A stretch of 64,000 nucleotides of DNA from Torymus aiolomorphi (lineage: Eukaryota; Arthropoda; Insecta; Hymenoptera; Torymidae). The notes under the pieces were generated by a model that was given only the letters and a program-made list of their open reading frames with translations, was not told the origin of the DNA and ran no database searches. Below, in pieces: positions 54,784-64,000 of this stretch (position 1 is its first letter; each line of letters starts with the position of its first letter). The stretch is taken from assembly GCA_036365515.1 (NCBI GenBank), contig CM070874.1:44639083-44703082 (forward strand), given 5' to 3'. Position numbers and translations under genes: made by a program.

Positions 54784-56429
54784 ATGATATTATATCCATT
54801 GATTTCAAATGTATCTGAATCTTTTGTATACGTTTCAGAAAATATCATAATATCGCCTTGATAATACCAGTGATCATTAATAATGTAATCGAAATTTTTA
54901 TTTAAAGATCTAATATTTTGATAAATTATTATTAGTTCATTTTCTTAAATACATTTTGTAAATGATAATTTTAAATTTTTGTTTAATTTCAAATTATTCA
55001 TTATTACGTTTGTTGTTTCATCATATTTTGTTTTATTTAAAGTTGGAAAATTGCCAATTATATATAAATCTGATAATTGCCTAACTCTACTTAACACCAC
55101 GTAAAGTAATGACCTACTTTTAAATTTAGTAAACTTTGTAAAATCTATACAAACTTTATCATAAGTTTGACCTTGACTTTTATGAACTGTTATAGCTTCA
55201 GCTGGTATTACTGGTATTTGTTTTCTAACTATTTGATAATTTTCTTTTGTATTTATAATTACGTCTATTGCAGATATTGGAATCAAATTCAAATCTATTT
55301 TTAAATTATTCACAATATCTTTACATTTATTTTTAATTTTTGATCCTATTTTAATGTTTTCTCCAAAATTTAACCAAATTATTTTTGGTGTATTATTTTC
55401 ATTGAATGTAATATGTTTTAAAATACCGCAAGCTCCATTAACCAAGCCGTCTTCAACATCAATATTTGTTGTGATCATATATTTTATTCCAATTTTCAAC
55501 ATTACTTCAGCGCTTAGTCCTCCGCATTTTTGTCTCTTTTTATTTTGAAATGATTGTAAAAGATACTGTTTGGTTTTTTCAGAAACAGAGTCAGGTACAG
55601 AATCTATTGATTTTGATTTGTAAGCTATGCCTAGATGATTGTTGATTTTTTTGCATTATATTCGTCAACAAACTTATTTTCACCAAATAATCTAATAGCT
55701 TCTTCCGGAATATTGTTTTCATCAGTTATTCTTGAGTTAAACAATAATATATCATTTTCTGTTATGTTATTTGTAGCTAAATTGTTCAAAGCCTTTATAA
55801 AATTTGTGTCGTTTTGTTGGCGTATTATTTTAGTTAATTGATAGTAATTAAATTCTTCCCACAAAATATTTTCAGAAAAAATACTTAGTTCTGATGTATT
55901 TGGAGTTGTATATATTGGCCGATCCATTACTGGGGGTAATTGATATAAGTCACCAACTAAAATTACTGATATTCCTCCAAAACTTTTATTAACACCAAAT
56001 ATTTGCCTTAATCTTGTATCTATACGTGTCAACATATTACTTCCAACCATAGAAATTTCATCAATTATTAGTAATTTTACATGAAAGAAATGTTCTTTTA
56101 TAGTATTAGCAATATCTGATGATAATTCAGGCATTTGTTTATTGAATTGAGTTACAGGTAGAGCAAAAGCTGTATGACAGGTAATACCTTCAATTAAAAA
56201 TGCAGCTTTTCCGGAAGGTGCACATAGGATATTTTTGGTTATCAGAGTTTTCACCAGGAATTTCGTTAAAATAAATAGATAGCAATTGATATATTGTATT
56301 GATAACTTTACTTTTACCGACACCTGCTGAGCGACTTAAAAATATTCTCATAAGTAATTTATCAACTTTGAAACAATGTAAAATATGCATTACTATATTT
56401 CTTTGATCAGTATTTAATTCGTTTATCAT
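54784..56429 (-). pseudogene. Helentron 2: PIF1-type helicase and start of endonuclease
   Basis: Helicase motifs in three frames: P-loop RSAGVGKS (first Gly changed to Arg), IIDEISMVG, GDLYQLPPV, then HKSQGQTYDKV and YVVLSRVRQL. The frame at 55502-54945 runs on past motif VI for about 45 residues toward the endonuclease, showing that helicase and endonuclease belong to one protein. Frame changes near 56230 and 55600. Confidence 0.86.
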
Positions 56430-56452
56430 TTGAAAAACTTGTTCTTTATTTA

Positions 56453-58360
56453 TTATATTAGGTAAAACAATACGTTGAAAAATTTTTTCTTTTTTGATTT
56501 GCCTTTTCCTATTTGTTCTAGAATATCTACATTCTCTAAATTTGTTTGTTTTAAAAAATTATCATTATATTCTTCATTAAACATTTCATTATCTGCATAT
56601 TTTAAAGCAGTTTCTAAACAATCATCTTTTATGAAACAATACTGAGATTTGTTTTTTTGTATCGTAAATAAATTGTCATAAAACAATTTCTCACAATCAG
56701 CTTTTTCTATCTCTAATTCTTCATTTCTGAATGGTAAAAACAACAAGACATGCTCACGATAATAATTAAATGAATCAGTTTCAATTTTATATCTATAGTA
56801 ACGTATTACTTTTTTCTTATTTCTTTCATTGATATTCATAATTTCGTTGTTATTATCTATATCTTCATCGTCGGTATCATTATGTAATAATTTCTTTGAA
56901 AAATTATAGTTGCCTACGAAATCAGCCAAACATACATCGTTTAATTGGTTTATTCGTTTTTCATATTTTTCAAAAATATTATTTGCATATATATCTTTTG
57001 AATCTTTAGATAATAATTTCAATTCTTTAGGTTTTTTTAAAATTCTACTTCTTTGATTAATAGGAACTGTATTAATATATACTACATTTCTGCTTGAGAT
57101 GCATAATAGCAATGATAAAGTATGATAAACCTCTTCTTGCGAAGTTAAAACATTTCCATTTATAAAAACGTTAGCAATTTTTCTAAATTTTTATTTCAAG
57201 TCTAAGTTACCGTTTGCAATATCATCGGATGCTTCTCTCAATAGTTTTAATAGTCCTGCTTCTATTTTAGTTACATAATTTACCATATAAAAAGCAGCAA
57301 TATAAGCATCTAATACTTTTTGTAAATCCATGTTTGATTCTAATAACATTAAAATTTCTAGATTATATGCATTTATAGCAACTTCAAGAGATGATCTTTT
57401 GAAAAAAATTTTATTCCTTTTTAATGTACTTCTGATAGCATTTATATATTCATATTCTGTCATTGATAACGTTTCCAACATATTTTCAAAACTTACATCA
57501 GTATTAGAATTAAAATATATATTAATTAAAGTTTTAATTTTCTCAATATGAATATGTTCATTACCAGTAAATTCATTTTCATTTAATGGTTTTAATATCA
57601 TTGTACTATTCATAACATATAATGGATAATTGAAGCGACACATTTTGTTATTTTTGCGACCTTTATAACAAGTAGGTTTATGTTTATGTCTTTGAAAGGT
57701 CATATAAGGATTTTTCGGATCATATTAACAAGTTATTAATTTATCAATAAACTCAATTAGTTTTTGTTCTGAATTAGGATCATTTTCATCATAAATTGGA
57801 GCATTATTACAATATAATAATGTATGTACATGTACAGATCCACGTGCTTGAAATTCAACCCTTAAAAAACTGTCAATAATAAAATGTTCTTTAAATGGTC
57901 CATATGGGTTTTTTAATAAATTCATAATATTACAAAATCTATTGTGACAATATCTTACACAAGTTACTGGATCGTTCTTGATTAATTTAGTTTTTGTATC
58001 CATATCAAGATTAAGAACTTCTTCAGTACTAATTGGCTTTTTGTACTGAAGCTTATATAAGATTTTTAATAAATCAAAATTTTTTATTTCTGAGACAGAA
58101 AGCGACATAAACAATGTTGGTATACCTAGTTGTCTAATAACAGAAAAAAGTTCTTTTTTTTTGCTTTGCCAATAATATGGGGAGGATCTAACTTGTTTCA
58201 AAAACATGAAACCGTCGTCTTGTTTGAAAATGTCATGTAATTTGTTTTGATTTAACACATGTTCTGCAGATAGATTTTCATTGTTTTTAATTTTTCGCAA
58301 GCATGTATTCATATTTGAAAAAACTGATTTTTCTATTTTTTGTTTTGCCATGAATAATAA
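56453..58360 (-). pseudogene. Helentron 2: Rep (HUH) nuclease and linker
   Basis: Pieces 58351-57725, 57703-57191 and 57112-56453. Motifs: RSSPYYWQSKKKEL, FQARGSVHVHTLLY (HUH), TCYKGRKNNKMCRFNYP (Cys/His), FYMVNYVTKIEAG (tyrosines), ISSRNVVYINTVPI, REHVLLFLPFRNEE. Stops or frame changes near 57715 and 57190 separate them. The last piece is the acidic linker to the helicase. Confidence 0.87.
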
Positions 58361-59130
58361 TCTAGTTGGTTCGCAAGATCTTCTATCACGTCGTCTGATT
58401 TCAGATAATGTACGTTCAGTGTAAGTTAATTTTTTTTTTTATCTAATATGTGGCCTCCAAAAATTTTAGGAAAACATAATTCATCAATATTTTCAACTTT
58501 ATGCCATGGTACAGGTTGTTTGTCTTGTCCTGGAGCTATTGTTATAGCATCTGAAGTAATTTCTTTATTTCTATCTAAAATTAAAACTTCGTCATTTACT
58601 TCGAAATCATCTTCTATATCATTTTCGTTATTGTCTGTAGTTACATTTTGTATTTCATTTGATATAGTATTTATATTATTACAGTTGTTATTACAGTTGT
58701 TGTTATTAGATTTGTCAAAGTCATCAACAATAAAATTTACATCATTTTCACTATTTCTTTCAAATCCTTTGAAAAATTCATCATTTACTTTTATATGATG
58801 TTTTTTATATAACGGTGTATTTATAAGATATTTTAAGACTTCAAATATTTTAGAAGGTTTAATTGTTTCATACATATAATGAGTTTTATAATCTAAATGT
58901 CTTTTTAATTTGATTTATATAACTGACATTTCGTCAAAGTTTCTAGGCAAAACACTGATCATATCGTTAATTTCAGTATGTATGTTAACAACACTGCCTT
59001 TTAAAGACAATTGAGAGTTTAATGCGTATCGTTGTAAAGCTCTAATTTGCATGAATGGAATATAAGGTGAAACCATTCTTTCTTCTATTGATAATAAATT
59101 TTTAACAACATCAGGTATTTCTGGGAAACG
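58361..59130 (-). pseudogene. Helentron 2: DUF6570-like and pre-Rep region
   Basis: Reads SPYIPFMQIRALQRYALN, LPRNFDEMSV and KRHLDYKTHYMY followed by LINTPLYKKHHIKV, the pattern of the DUF6570 region found in arthropod Helitrons. An acidic Asn-rich stretch follows, then IAPGQDKQPVPWHK and LCFPKIFGGH, also typical, and the lead-in LSEIRRRDRRSCEPTRLLF. A stop near 58915 interrupts it. This region is missing from copy 1. Confidence 0.75.
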
Positions 59131-59399
59131 TAAATTGTCATTTGATGATAATTTTGGTATATGACCTTTTAAAATGTATTTTAAACATGTTATATGTAAA
59201 TCAATAACTTGATTTACAATTCATAATTTGTGAAAAAAATTCATCTTTGTTAATAATGAGAGAATCGATTTTGTCTTTTATTTTATTTTTATTGAATAAA
59301 TTTATCGATCTAGAAAAAAGATATTATCACAACATATACAGTTGATGTCAGGACCTTTTTTTCTATCAATTATAAATATTAAAATTATAAACTTATATC

Positions 59400-60439
59400 A
59401 ATTATAAGTTTGTTAGAATTTATATTTATTCCAGCATTTAATTCACTATTAATTTTATTTGAATAATTTTCTCGATATCTGTATAATTCATCCAATCTGA
59501 GTTTCTTTTTCTTTCCAACTTCTTTAATCTTATTGAAATGTATATATTCATCATTTTGTCGTAAAAGTTTAATCCTTTTTTTATTTTATAATCTCTCTTT
59601 TTCTACATATGATGTGTCGGTACGTTTCATGCTTTTATATTCATGATTGTTTAAATATTCATTTTTAAGATAATCTGGATTTAATCTTAGTATTTTATTT
59701 CTTGTAATATTTAATTGTTTTCACGAGATGTGTAAGCGTCGTTTGACCTCATCTCTCGGTTTTTATCAATGTTCATTTTATTTTTCCGAGATCTGTAAAT
59801 CTCGTTTGACCTTAACTTTCAGTTTCTATTAATGTTCATTTGATTTTCAAGAGATGTGTAAGATTCTTGTGACCTTAACTTTCGGTTTCTTTAATGTTCA
59901 TTTGATTTTCGAGAAATGTGTAGGATTCTTGTCATCTTAATTCTTTGTTTCTATCAATGTTCTTTTGATTTTCGAGAAATGTGTAAGAATCGTTTGACCT
60001 TAATTCTTGGTTTCTAGCAATGTTCATTTGATTTTCGAGAGATCTGTAATCGTCGTCTGACCTCAACTTTATATTTCTATCAATGTTCTTTTGATTTTCA
60101 CGGGATGTATAAGCATTGGCTGATCTTAATTTTTGGTTTTTAACAATGTTTTGGTAATTTTCTTTGTTTTTAAATGTATAATTTGATCTTTTTTTTTTAA
60201 TCCGTTTTTTATTAAGTTCGTTTTCTCTTAATTTATATTTTTCATTTGTTCGTAATAATTTTAAAGATGAAGCATTTCTTAATTTTTCATTTTCTGAATA
60301 ATTTTTATTAGTCCTTTTGTTTTTAATAAATATTTTTAATTTATTACGAATTTTGATTGTTTTTTTTTATTTTTACGAGAGTTTTTCGTGTTAATTTTTT
60401 TTTTGTCAAATGTTTGTTTGTTTTCTTATATTTGGGCAT
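59400..60439 (-). pseudogene. Helentron 2: N-terminal basic repeats
   Basis: The protein probably starts MPKYKKTNKHLTKKK at 60439, parallel to MPKINKKSSRKK of copy 1. At about 59718-60185 there are about seven 63-base (21-residue) tandem units, pattern NIDRNIKLRSDDYRSLENQM. Frame is lost in places. Basic and probably nucleic-acid binding (inference). Confidence 0.75.
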
Positions 60440-61079
60440 ATTTATTATATACTATATTATCTATATTATTAATATTTGAAACGATATTTTATCTTTAAGA
60501 GAGATAAGGGTGAGAAAAAAAGTGAGAAAGAAATTGAAATATTAAAATATTATAAAATATGTTATATGGGGTATTTATAAATCTGATATAAATAAATAAA
60601 ATAATATAATTATTTAAAAGAAAAAAAAAGTTGGTAGTGTTAAGTTTCAAATAGGATGAGTATATAAATAAATAAAATAAGATAATTATTTAAAAGAAAA
60701 AAAAATAAAATAAAATAATAGAAAATAGTTTTTTGAATTATATTAATATAACTTATTTTGTATTTTCAGATGATGAGTGGATGCATTTGATTTAAATAAC
60801 TAAATCGGACGACGTTTCAGATGAATACCTGTTTAAAAAAAATATTTGTTAATTGTTATTATACGATCATTCATTTATGTAGATAGGGTTAATGAAGTTT
60901 GATATATTTTAATATTTTTAATCATTATTGAAAAATAAATTGATGTAAATATAAGATATAATGTAATCTTAAATAAAATAACGACTATTTTTCTTATTTT
61001 ATTATGAGAAGAAACTTTATTAGCATGAAAAAGATATTAACTAAAACGGTATAACTGTGAAATCAAGCTGTAATAGTAT
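60440..61079. other. AT-rich spacer upstream of Helentron 2
   Basis: Two near-copies of AATAAATAAAATAATATAAT and TTATTTAAAAGAAAAAAAA (60590-60720). A GACGTTTCAG motif near 60820 recalls Penelope ends but has no companion core. Confidence 0.4.
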
Positions 61080-62100
61080 AAAGAGTTTCCATGCAATAGT
61101 TGAAAAGGGGAGCTCTTCGTGAAATATCTCAAAAAGTAATCGTTCGATCTTGATGAAAATTAGCACACATATTATTTTTATCACATAAAAATTCGTCTAA
61201 GAAATTACAATTTTAAAAGAAGGTTAACAAAATTTTAACCTCAATTATCTCTGAAATTTATTAACCAATTATTTTGCCACAAGAACTCGAACGAGAACTG
61301 TCAAAAATATACCTCTATAATGAATTGCTATTAAATCTATTTTAATAATAATGAATAAAGCGATTAAATCGATTTTACTCTCATAATAGTTGGACATACA
61401 AAATTCATTTTTTTAATTTTTCATTTTTTTTAACAAAAACTGACCAACAGAATAAATTCAAATTTTTACATATTATAGCTATTTATATTTTCCATTATCA
61501 TGATTTTTATCAACAAAATTGATAGTTTAGTTTAAGAGTTATAATCTTTTTAAAAAAAAAGTTTTTGTTAATAACAAAATAATTGTGATAGCTAGAGAAC
61601 TTTCTTTTTTTTTTAAGAAAATATAGATATTTTAATTCTATTTCAAATGCTATACATCTGATTCAAATATCTTGATCATATCTTTAAAAAATATGATGGA
61701 AATTTCGAACGTTCATAGTGAACGAAAGATTTTTCCATTTTCAGATTTAGCCAAATTTGACTAGTTAATACATTAAAAAAATGATAATAACTGTATCTAA
61801 TCACTTCTCACTCTTACAGTTACCACTTAAACCACCCTCAGACGAATTCTAACCAAAATTAGAAACTTTAAATTAAAATTTCGTTCACTATGAACGTTCG
61901 GAATTTCAAACACATATTAAGAAGAAGTAAAAAATAATTTTGAGAAAATCGAAAATACAAAATAAAACAAGAATTCATCTGACCAATCAAAAAATTGATT
62001 TTTGATCAGCAATCACTATAAAAAAATGAAAAAAAAATGAGACTTGTCCGTTTAAAATCGACCGAGTAGAGGCTAAGATCTAGGCGTATACACACAAACA
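61080..62100 (-). repeat. Inverted relative of the 44.2-45.6 kb dispersed repeat
   Basis: Complement contains the landmarks CGGTCGATTTTAAACGGACA, ACTATTT...AAAAATCATGATAATGG, and TTTCAGAGATA...GAGGTTAAAATTTT in the same order as 44343-45610, and it abuts a (GT)n tract (62098-62165) at the same place. Confidence 0.72.
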
Positions 62101-62172
62101 TAAACACACACACACACACGCACACATACACGCACACACATACACACACACGCATATACACTCACACTCATA
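62098..62172. repeat. (CA)n microsatellite
   Basis: Imperfect CACACA/CATACA repeat, the counterpart of the GT tract at 44300-44342. Confidence 0.93.
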
Positions 62173-62718
62173 ACATCTCTTCGAGATAGGAAGATCTTAC
62201 GCGCAGAGACAAGATAAGACGTTCCTACGCACCGAGTGGAAATAGGACGTTATTGCTCATCCAGTGCGAAATGAGTTCAACATGGTAAGAACACTTCGAT
62301 CGAGTTCGAACAGTTGCACAACTGTTCAAAATAATAAACTTAATTTTATTTTTAATAACTAAAAATTATTTTTGCCAAACTATGCTAAAATTTTATAAAG
62401 TGTCCGAAAGTGTGCAAAAATATACATAATTATATCGGAAATAAAATTATTATATTATATTTATTTGCAATAGATGAAAATTATTTATGCCAAACTATGT
62501 AAAAGTGTGACACACTATACAAAACGGTGCAAAAATGTGTTAAAGTGTGCCACAATATTAAAAAAAAATGGGCTGATCTGTGATAAATCTGTGCCAAATG
62601 TATGAAACCTACCTACTTAGGCAAAGTTTGGCACAGTTTTACTTAGTTAAGCACACTTATGCACGATTAAGCATGAAAATTATTTCCAATAAGAATAATA
62701 AAACATTTCTGAACTTAA
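62173..62718. other. AT-rich spacer with TGTGCAAAA-type short repeats
   Basis: 62330-62660 has repeated short phrases such as ATTATTTTTGCCAAACTATG and GTGTGCAAAAATGT. No gene supported. Confidence 0.45.
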
Positions 62719-63489
62719 TTAATTATTTATTGATATATGGTCGAGGCAGTAAGGACAAACAAAGTTTCTTAAGCTTTCTTGATGCATTGGAGAGTTGCAT
62801 TCTAATGCTTGTGATACATTCAGCCCAACACCTCGAAAAAATGTTTCAAAACATGTTCTGCAGTCCCGCCAAACTCTAAGGGGAACTGAGCATAACTCAG
62901 AATATCCATAAATTGTGCTACCAGAATGTGCTCTACCCATTTCAAGGTTGAGACGCTCTACGTAAGTACGACCCTGATCATCATCCTCATGAGGTGGGCC
63001 ATACGTGAGATGCAAGTAAATCGCATACGCCCCCTCAGGCTCTGATGGAGCATCATGGTCCGGAACGTCCTTCGGCTGCAGCAAATTATTTTCTTCACGT
63101 AAAATCTGCCGATCGAGATGCCGTTGGTATAATGGCTCAGCAATAGGGAAAACCGCTTCTTGAAACCCGACGTAATTGACGAGGATATTAATTACTATGT
63201 CAGCCGGCTCGCGCCCACGGGTATGATACCCAGGGATACGAACCTTACGCTGGACACAATCACGTCGAGCAGCGGCTAAACCGTAAGCCGATCCAAAGGA
63301 TCGACGCAGTATTGATTTTGAATTATGCCAATCCAAAGGATTAGGGAACGGCGATTGCCTTCCCGATCGTCGATGAATCGTAAAACGACGTGGAAAACGG
63401 TTGGGCATCATAAGTATAAGGTAGCGAAGGACCACCCAAGCAATTTCCACGACAAACATCGCACAGAGAAGAGTTGGGAAGAAATTCAT
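62719..63489 (-). CDS. Uncharacterised protein with N-terminal membrane segment and C-terminal CxxC pair
   Basis: 256 residues from the ATG at 63489. The frame is open to 63591, but that part overlaps palindromic repeats, so I chose the later start. Residues 2-28 (FFPTLLCAMFVVEIAWVVL...) look like a signal anchor, then comes a basic stretch RFPRRFTIHRRSGR. The middle part has mixed composition and normal codon variety, unlike the AT-rich pseudogenes around it. The C-terminal end has CRTCFETFF and CPYC, a possible zinc site. I do not recognise the family; it could be a host gene, a captured gene or part of an unknown element. Confidence 0.5.
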   Translation of the reverse strand: MNFFPTLLCAMFVVEIAWVVLRYLILMMPNRFPRRFTIHRRSGRQSPFPNPLDWHNSKSILRRSFGSAYGLAAARRDCVQRKVRIPGYHTRGREPADIVINILVNYVGFQEAVFPIAEPLYQRHLDRQILREENNLLQPKDVPDHDAPSEPEGAYAIYLHLTYGPPHEDDDQGRTYVERLNLEMGRAHSGSTIYGYSELCSVPLRVWRDCRTCFETFFRGVGLNVSQALECNSPMHQESLRNFVCPYCLDHISINN

Positions 63490-63544
63490 ATTAACTGTAA
63501 AATCAAAATTATTTATAGAATGCATTATAATGAAAAAAAATAAG

Positions 63545-63850
63545 TAGGTAAGCTGGACTGGTTCTGGCGCAGTGCGCCAGAACCAGCCCAACGTTCTGGC
63601 GCACTGCGTCAGAACCCGTCCAACGTTCTAGCGCACTGCGCCAGAACCCGTCCACCATTTTCGATTGGGATTTTCGACGAACGAAAATCGAGTGCGCCAG
63701 AACCCGTCCACGTTCTAGCGTACTGCGCCAGAACCCGGCCACCATTTTCGGTCGGGATTTTCGACGAGCGAAAATCAAGTGCGCCAGAACCCGTCCAGCA
63801 TTTTTTATCGCGATTTTTCACGAGCGAAAATTGACCGTCACGCGCGACCG
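63545..63850. repeat. Array of palindromes
   Basis: GTTCTGGCGCAGTGCGCCAG-type near-perfect 23-bp palindromes at 63561, 63593, 63625 and 63712. The first three are spaced exactly 32 bases. Between and after them lie GATTTTCGACGAACGAAAATC-type hairpins (two to three copies, about 87 bases apart). Immediately upstream of the 62719-63489 ORF. Confidence 0.88.
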
Positions 63851-64000
63851 TCGTGCGCACCGACAATTTTAAATTGAACGCTCAAAGCGAGAGCGAGAGA
63901 GAGAGTGCGCATGCATACCGCGAGAGTGCTCGCGTTCGCTCGCAATTTATTTTAATCTTTTATACTTATCGCGTTCGGGTAAAGAATTCGTATTCGTGGA
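63851..64000. other. GA-rich tract and unassigned edge
   Basis: Contains GCGAGAGCGAGAGAGAGAG and GCGAGAGTGCTCGCGTTCGC. Nothing else can be said at the window edge. Confidence 0.4.

Larger units (their letters stand above)
52057..60439 (-). mobile_element. Helentron copy 2 (Rep-helicase-endonuclease-USP)
   Basis: Same domain order as copy 1 and clearly homologous but well diverged: N-terminus and 21-residue repeats (60439-59400), DUF6570-like and APGQD-type segments (59130-58426), Rep (58360-56500), helicase (56429-54950), AP-type endonuclease (54950-52870, interrupted by the fold-back at 53449-54779), USP-like protease (52870-52057). Many frameshifts. No BEL insertion here. Confidence 0.9.

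Noticed and set aside
59718..60185. CRISPR-like array (regular repeats)
   Set aside because: The 63-base repeats are coding 21-residue units in a Helitron protein; there are no unique spacers and the genome is eukaryotic.

Overview
This is a eukaryotic, AT-rich repeat landscape with no operons and no clear conserved host gene. The mix of elements (R1-clade LINEs, BEL/Pao LTR retrotransposon, Penelope-like elements, Helentron-type and classical Helitrons, fold-back and TA/TTAA MITEs) points to an arthropod, most likely an insect. Hymenoptera is only a guess from general look.

Layout. 1-2.7 kb: minus-strand R1-clade ORF2 fragment, an (ATT)n array and a detached R1-type 3' tail. 3.66-9.14 kb: head-to-head Penelope pair flanked by one 15-bp duplication; its right arm is hit by a 718-bp TA-MITE that carries a tRNA-like segment. 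9.1-12.5 kb: AT-rich DNA with two small orphan ORFs and a TTAA fold-back element that has a second MITE nested in it. 12.55-17.96 kb: a full-length R1-clade LINE with two intact ORFs and 14-bp target duplications. 18.0-31.9 kb: Helentron copy 1 (minus strand), split by a 7.6-kb BEL/Pao element with identical 310-bp LTRs and CATAT duplications. 31.9-41 kb: simple repeats, MITE-like units, a non-autonomous pogo-like element and two classical Helitron fragments. 41-43.5 kb: truncated LINE with a zinc-finger ORF1. 43.7-50.3 kb: dispersed repeat, second copy of the tRNA-bearing MITE, Penelope fragment, three 686-bp tandem repeats and two (TA)n tracts of more than 200 bp. 50.7-60.4 kb: tandem repeats and Helentron copy 2, interrupted by a 1.33-kb fold-back element. 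60.4-64 kb: inverted copy of the dispersed repeat, an uncharacterised 256-aa ORF and an array of palindromes.

The most interesting system is the Helentron pair. Both copies show the order N-terminal 21-residue basic repeats - Rep (HUH) nuclease - PIF1-type helicase - AP-type endonuclease - ubiquitin-specific-protease-like (peptidase C19) domain. The Cys box, QQD box, zinc-ribbon CxxC pairs and His box of the last domain can be read in both copies although the copies are clearly divergent in sequence. Helitron-group transposons are known to carry OTU-type cysteine proteases; a USP-type protease after the endonuclease is not something I know to be described. Both copies are broken by frameshifts and insertions, and each has a different altered residue in the helicase P-loop.

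Insertion order can be read from nesting: BEL into Helentron 1, the 1.33-kb fold-back into Helentron 2, the tRNA-MITE into the Penelope pair, the pogo-like element into a minisatellite, and a small MITE into the TTAA fold-back.
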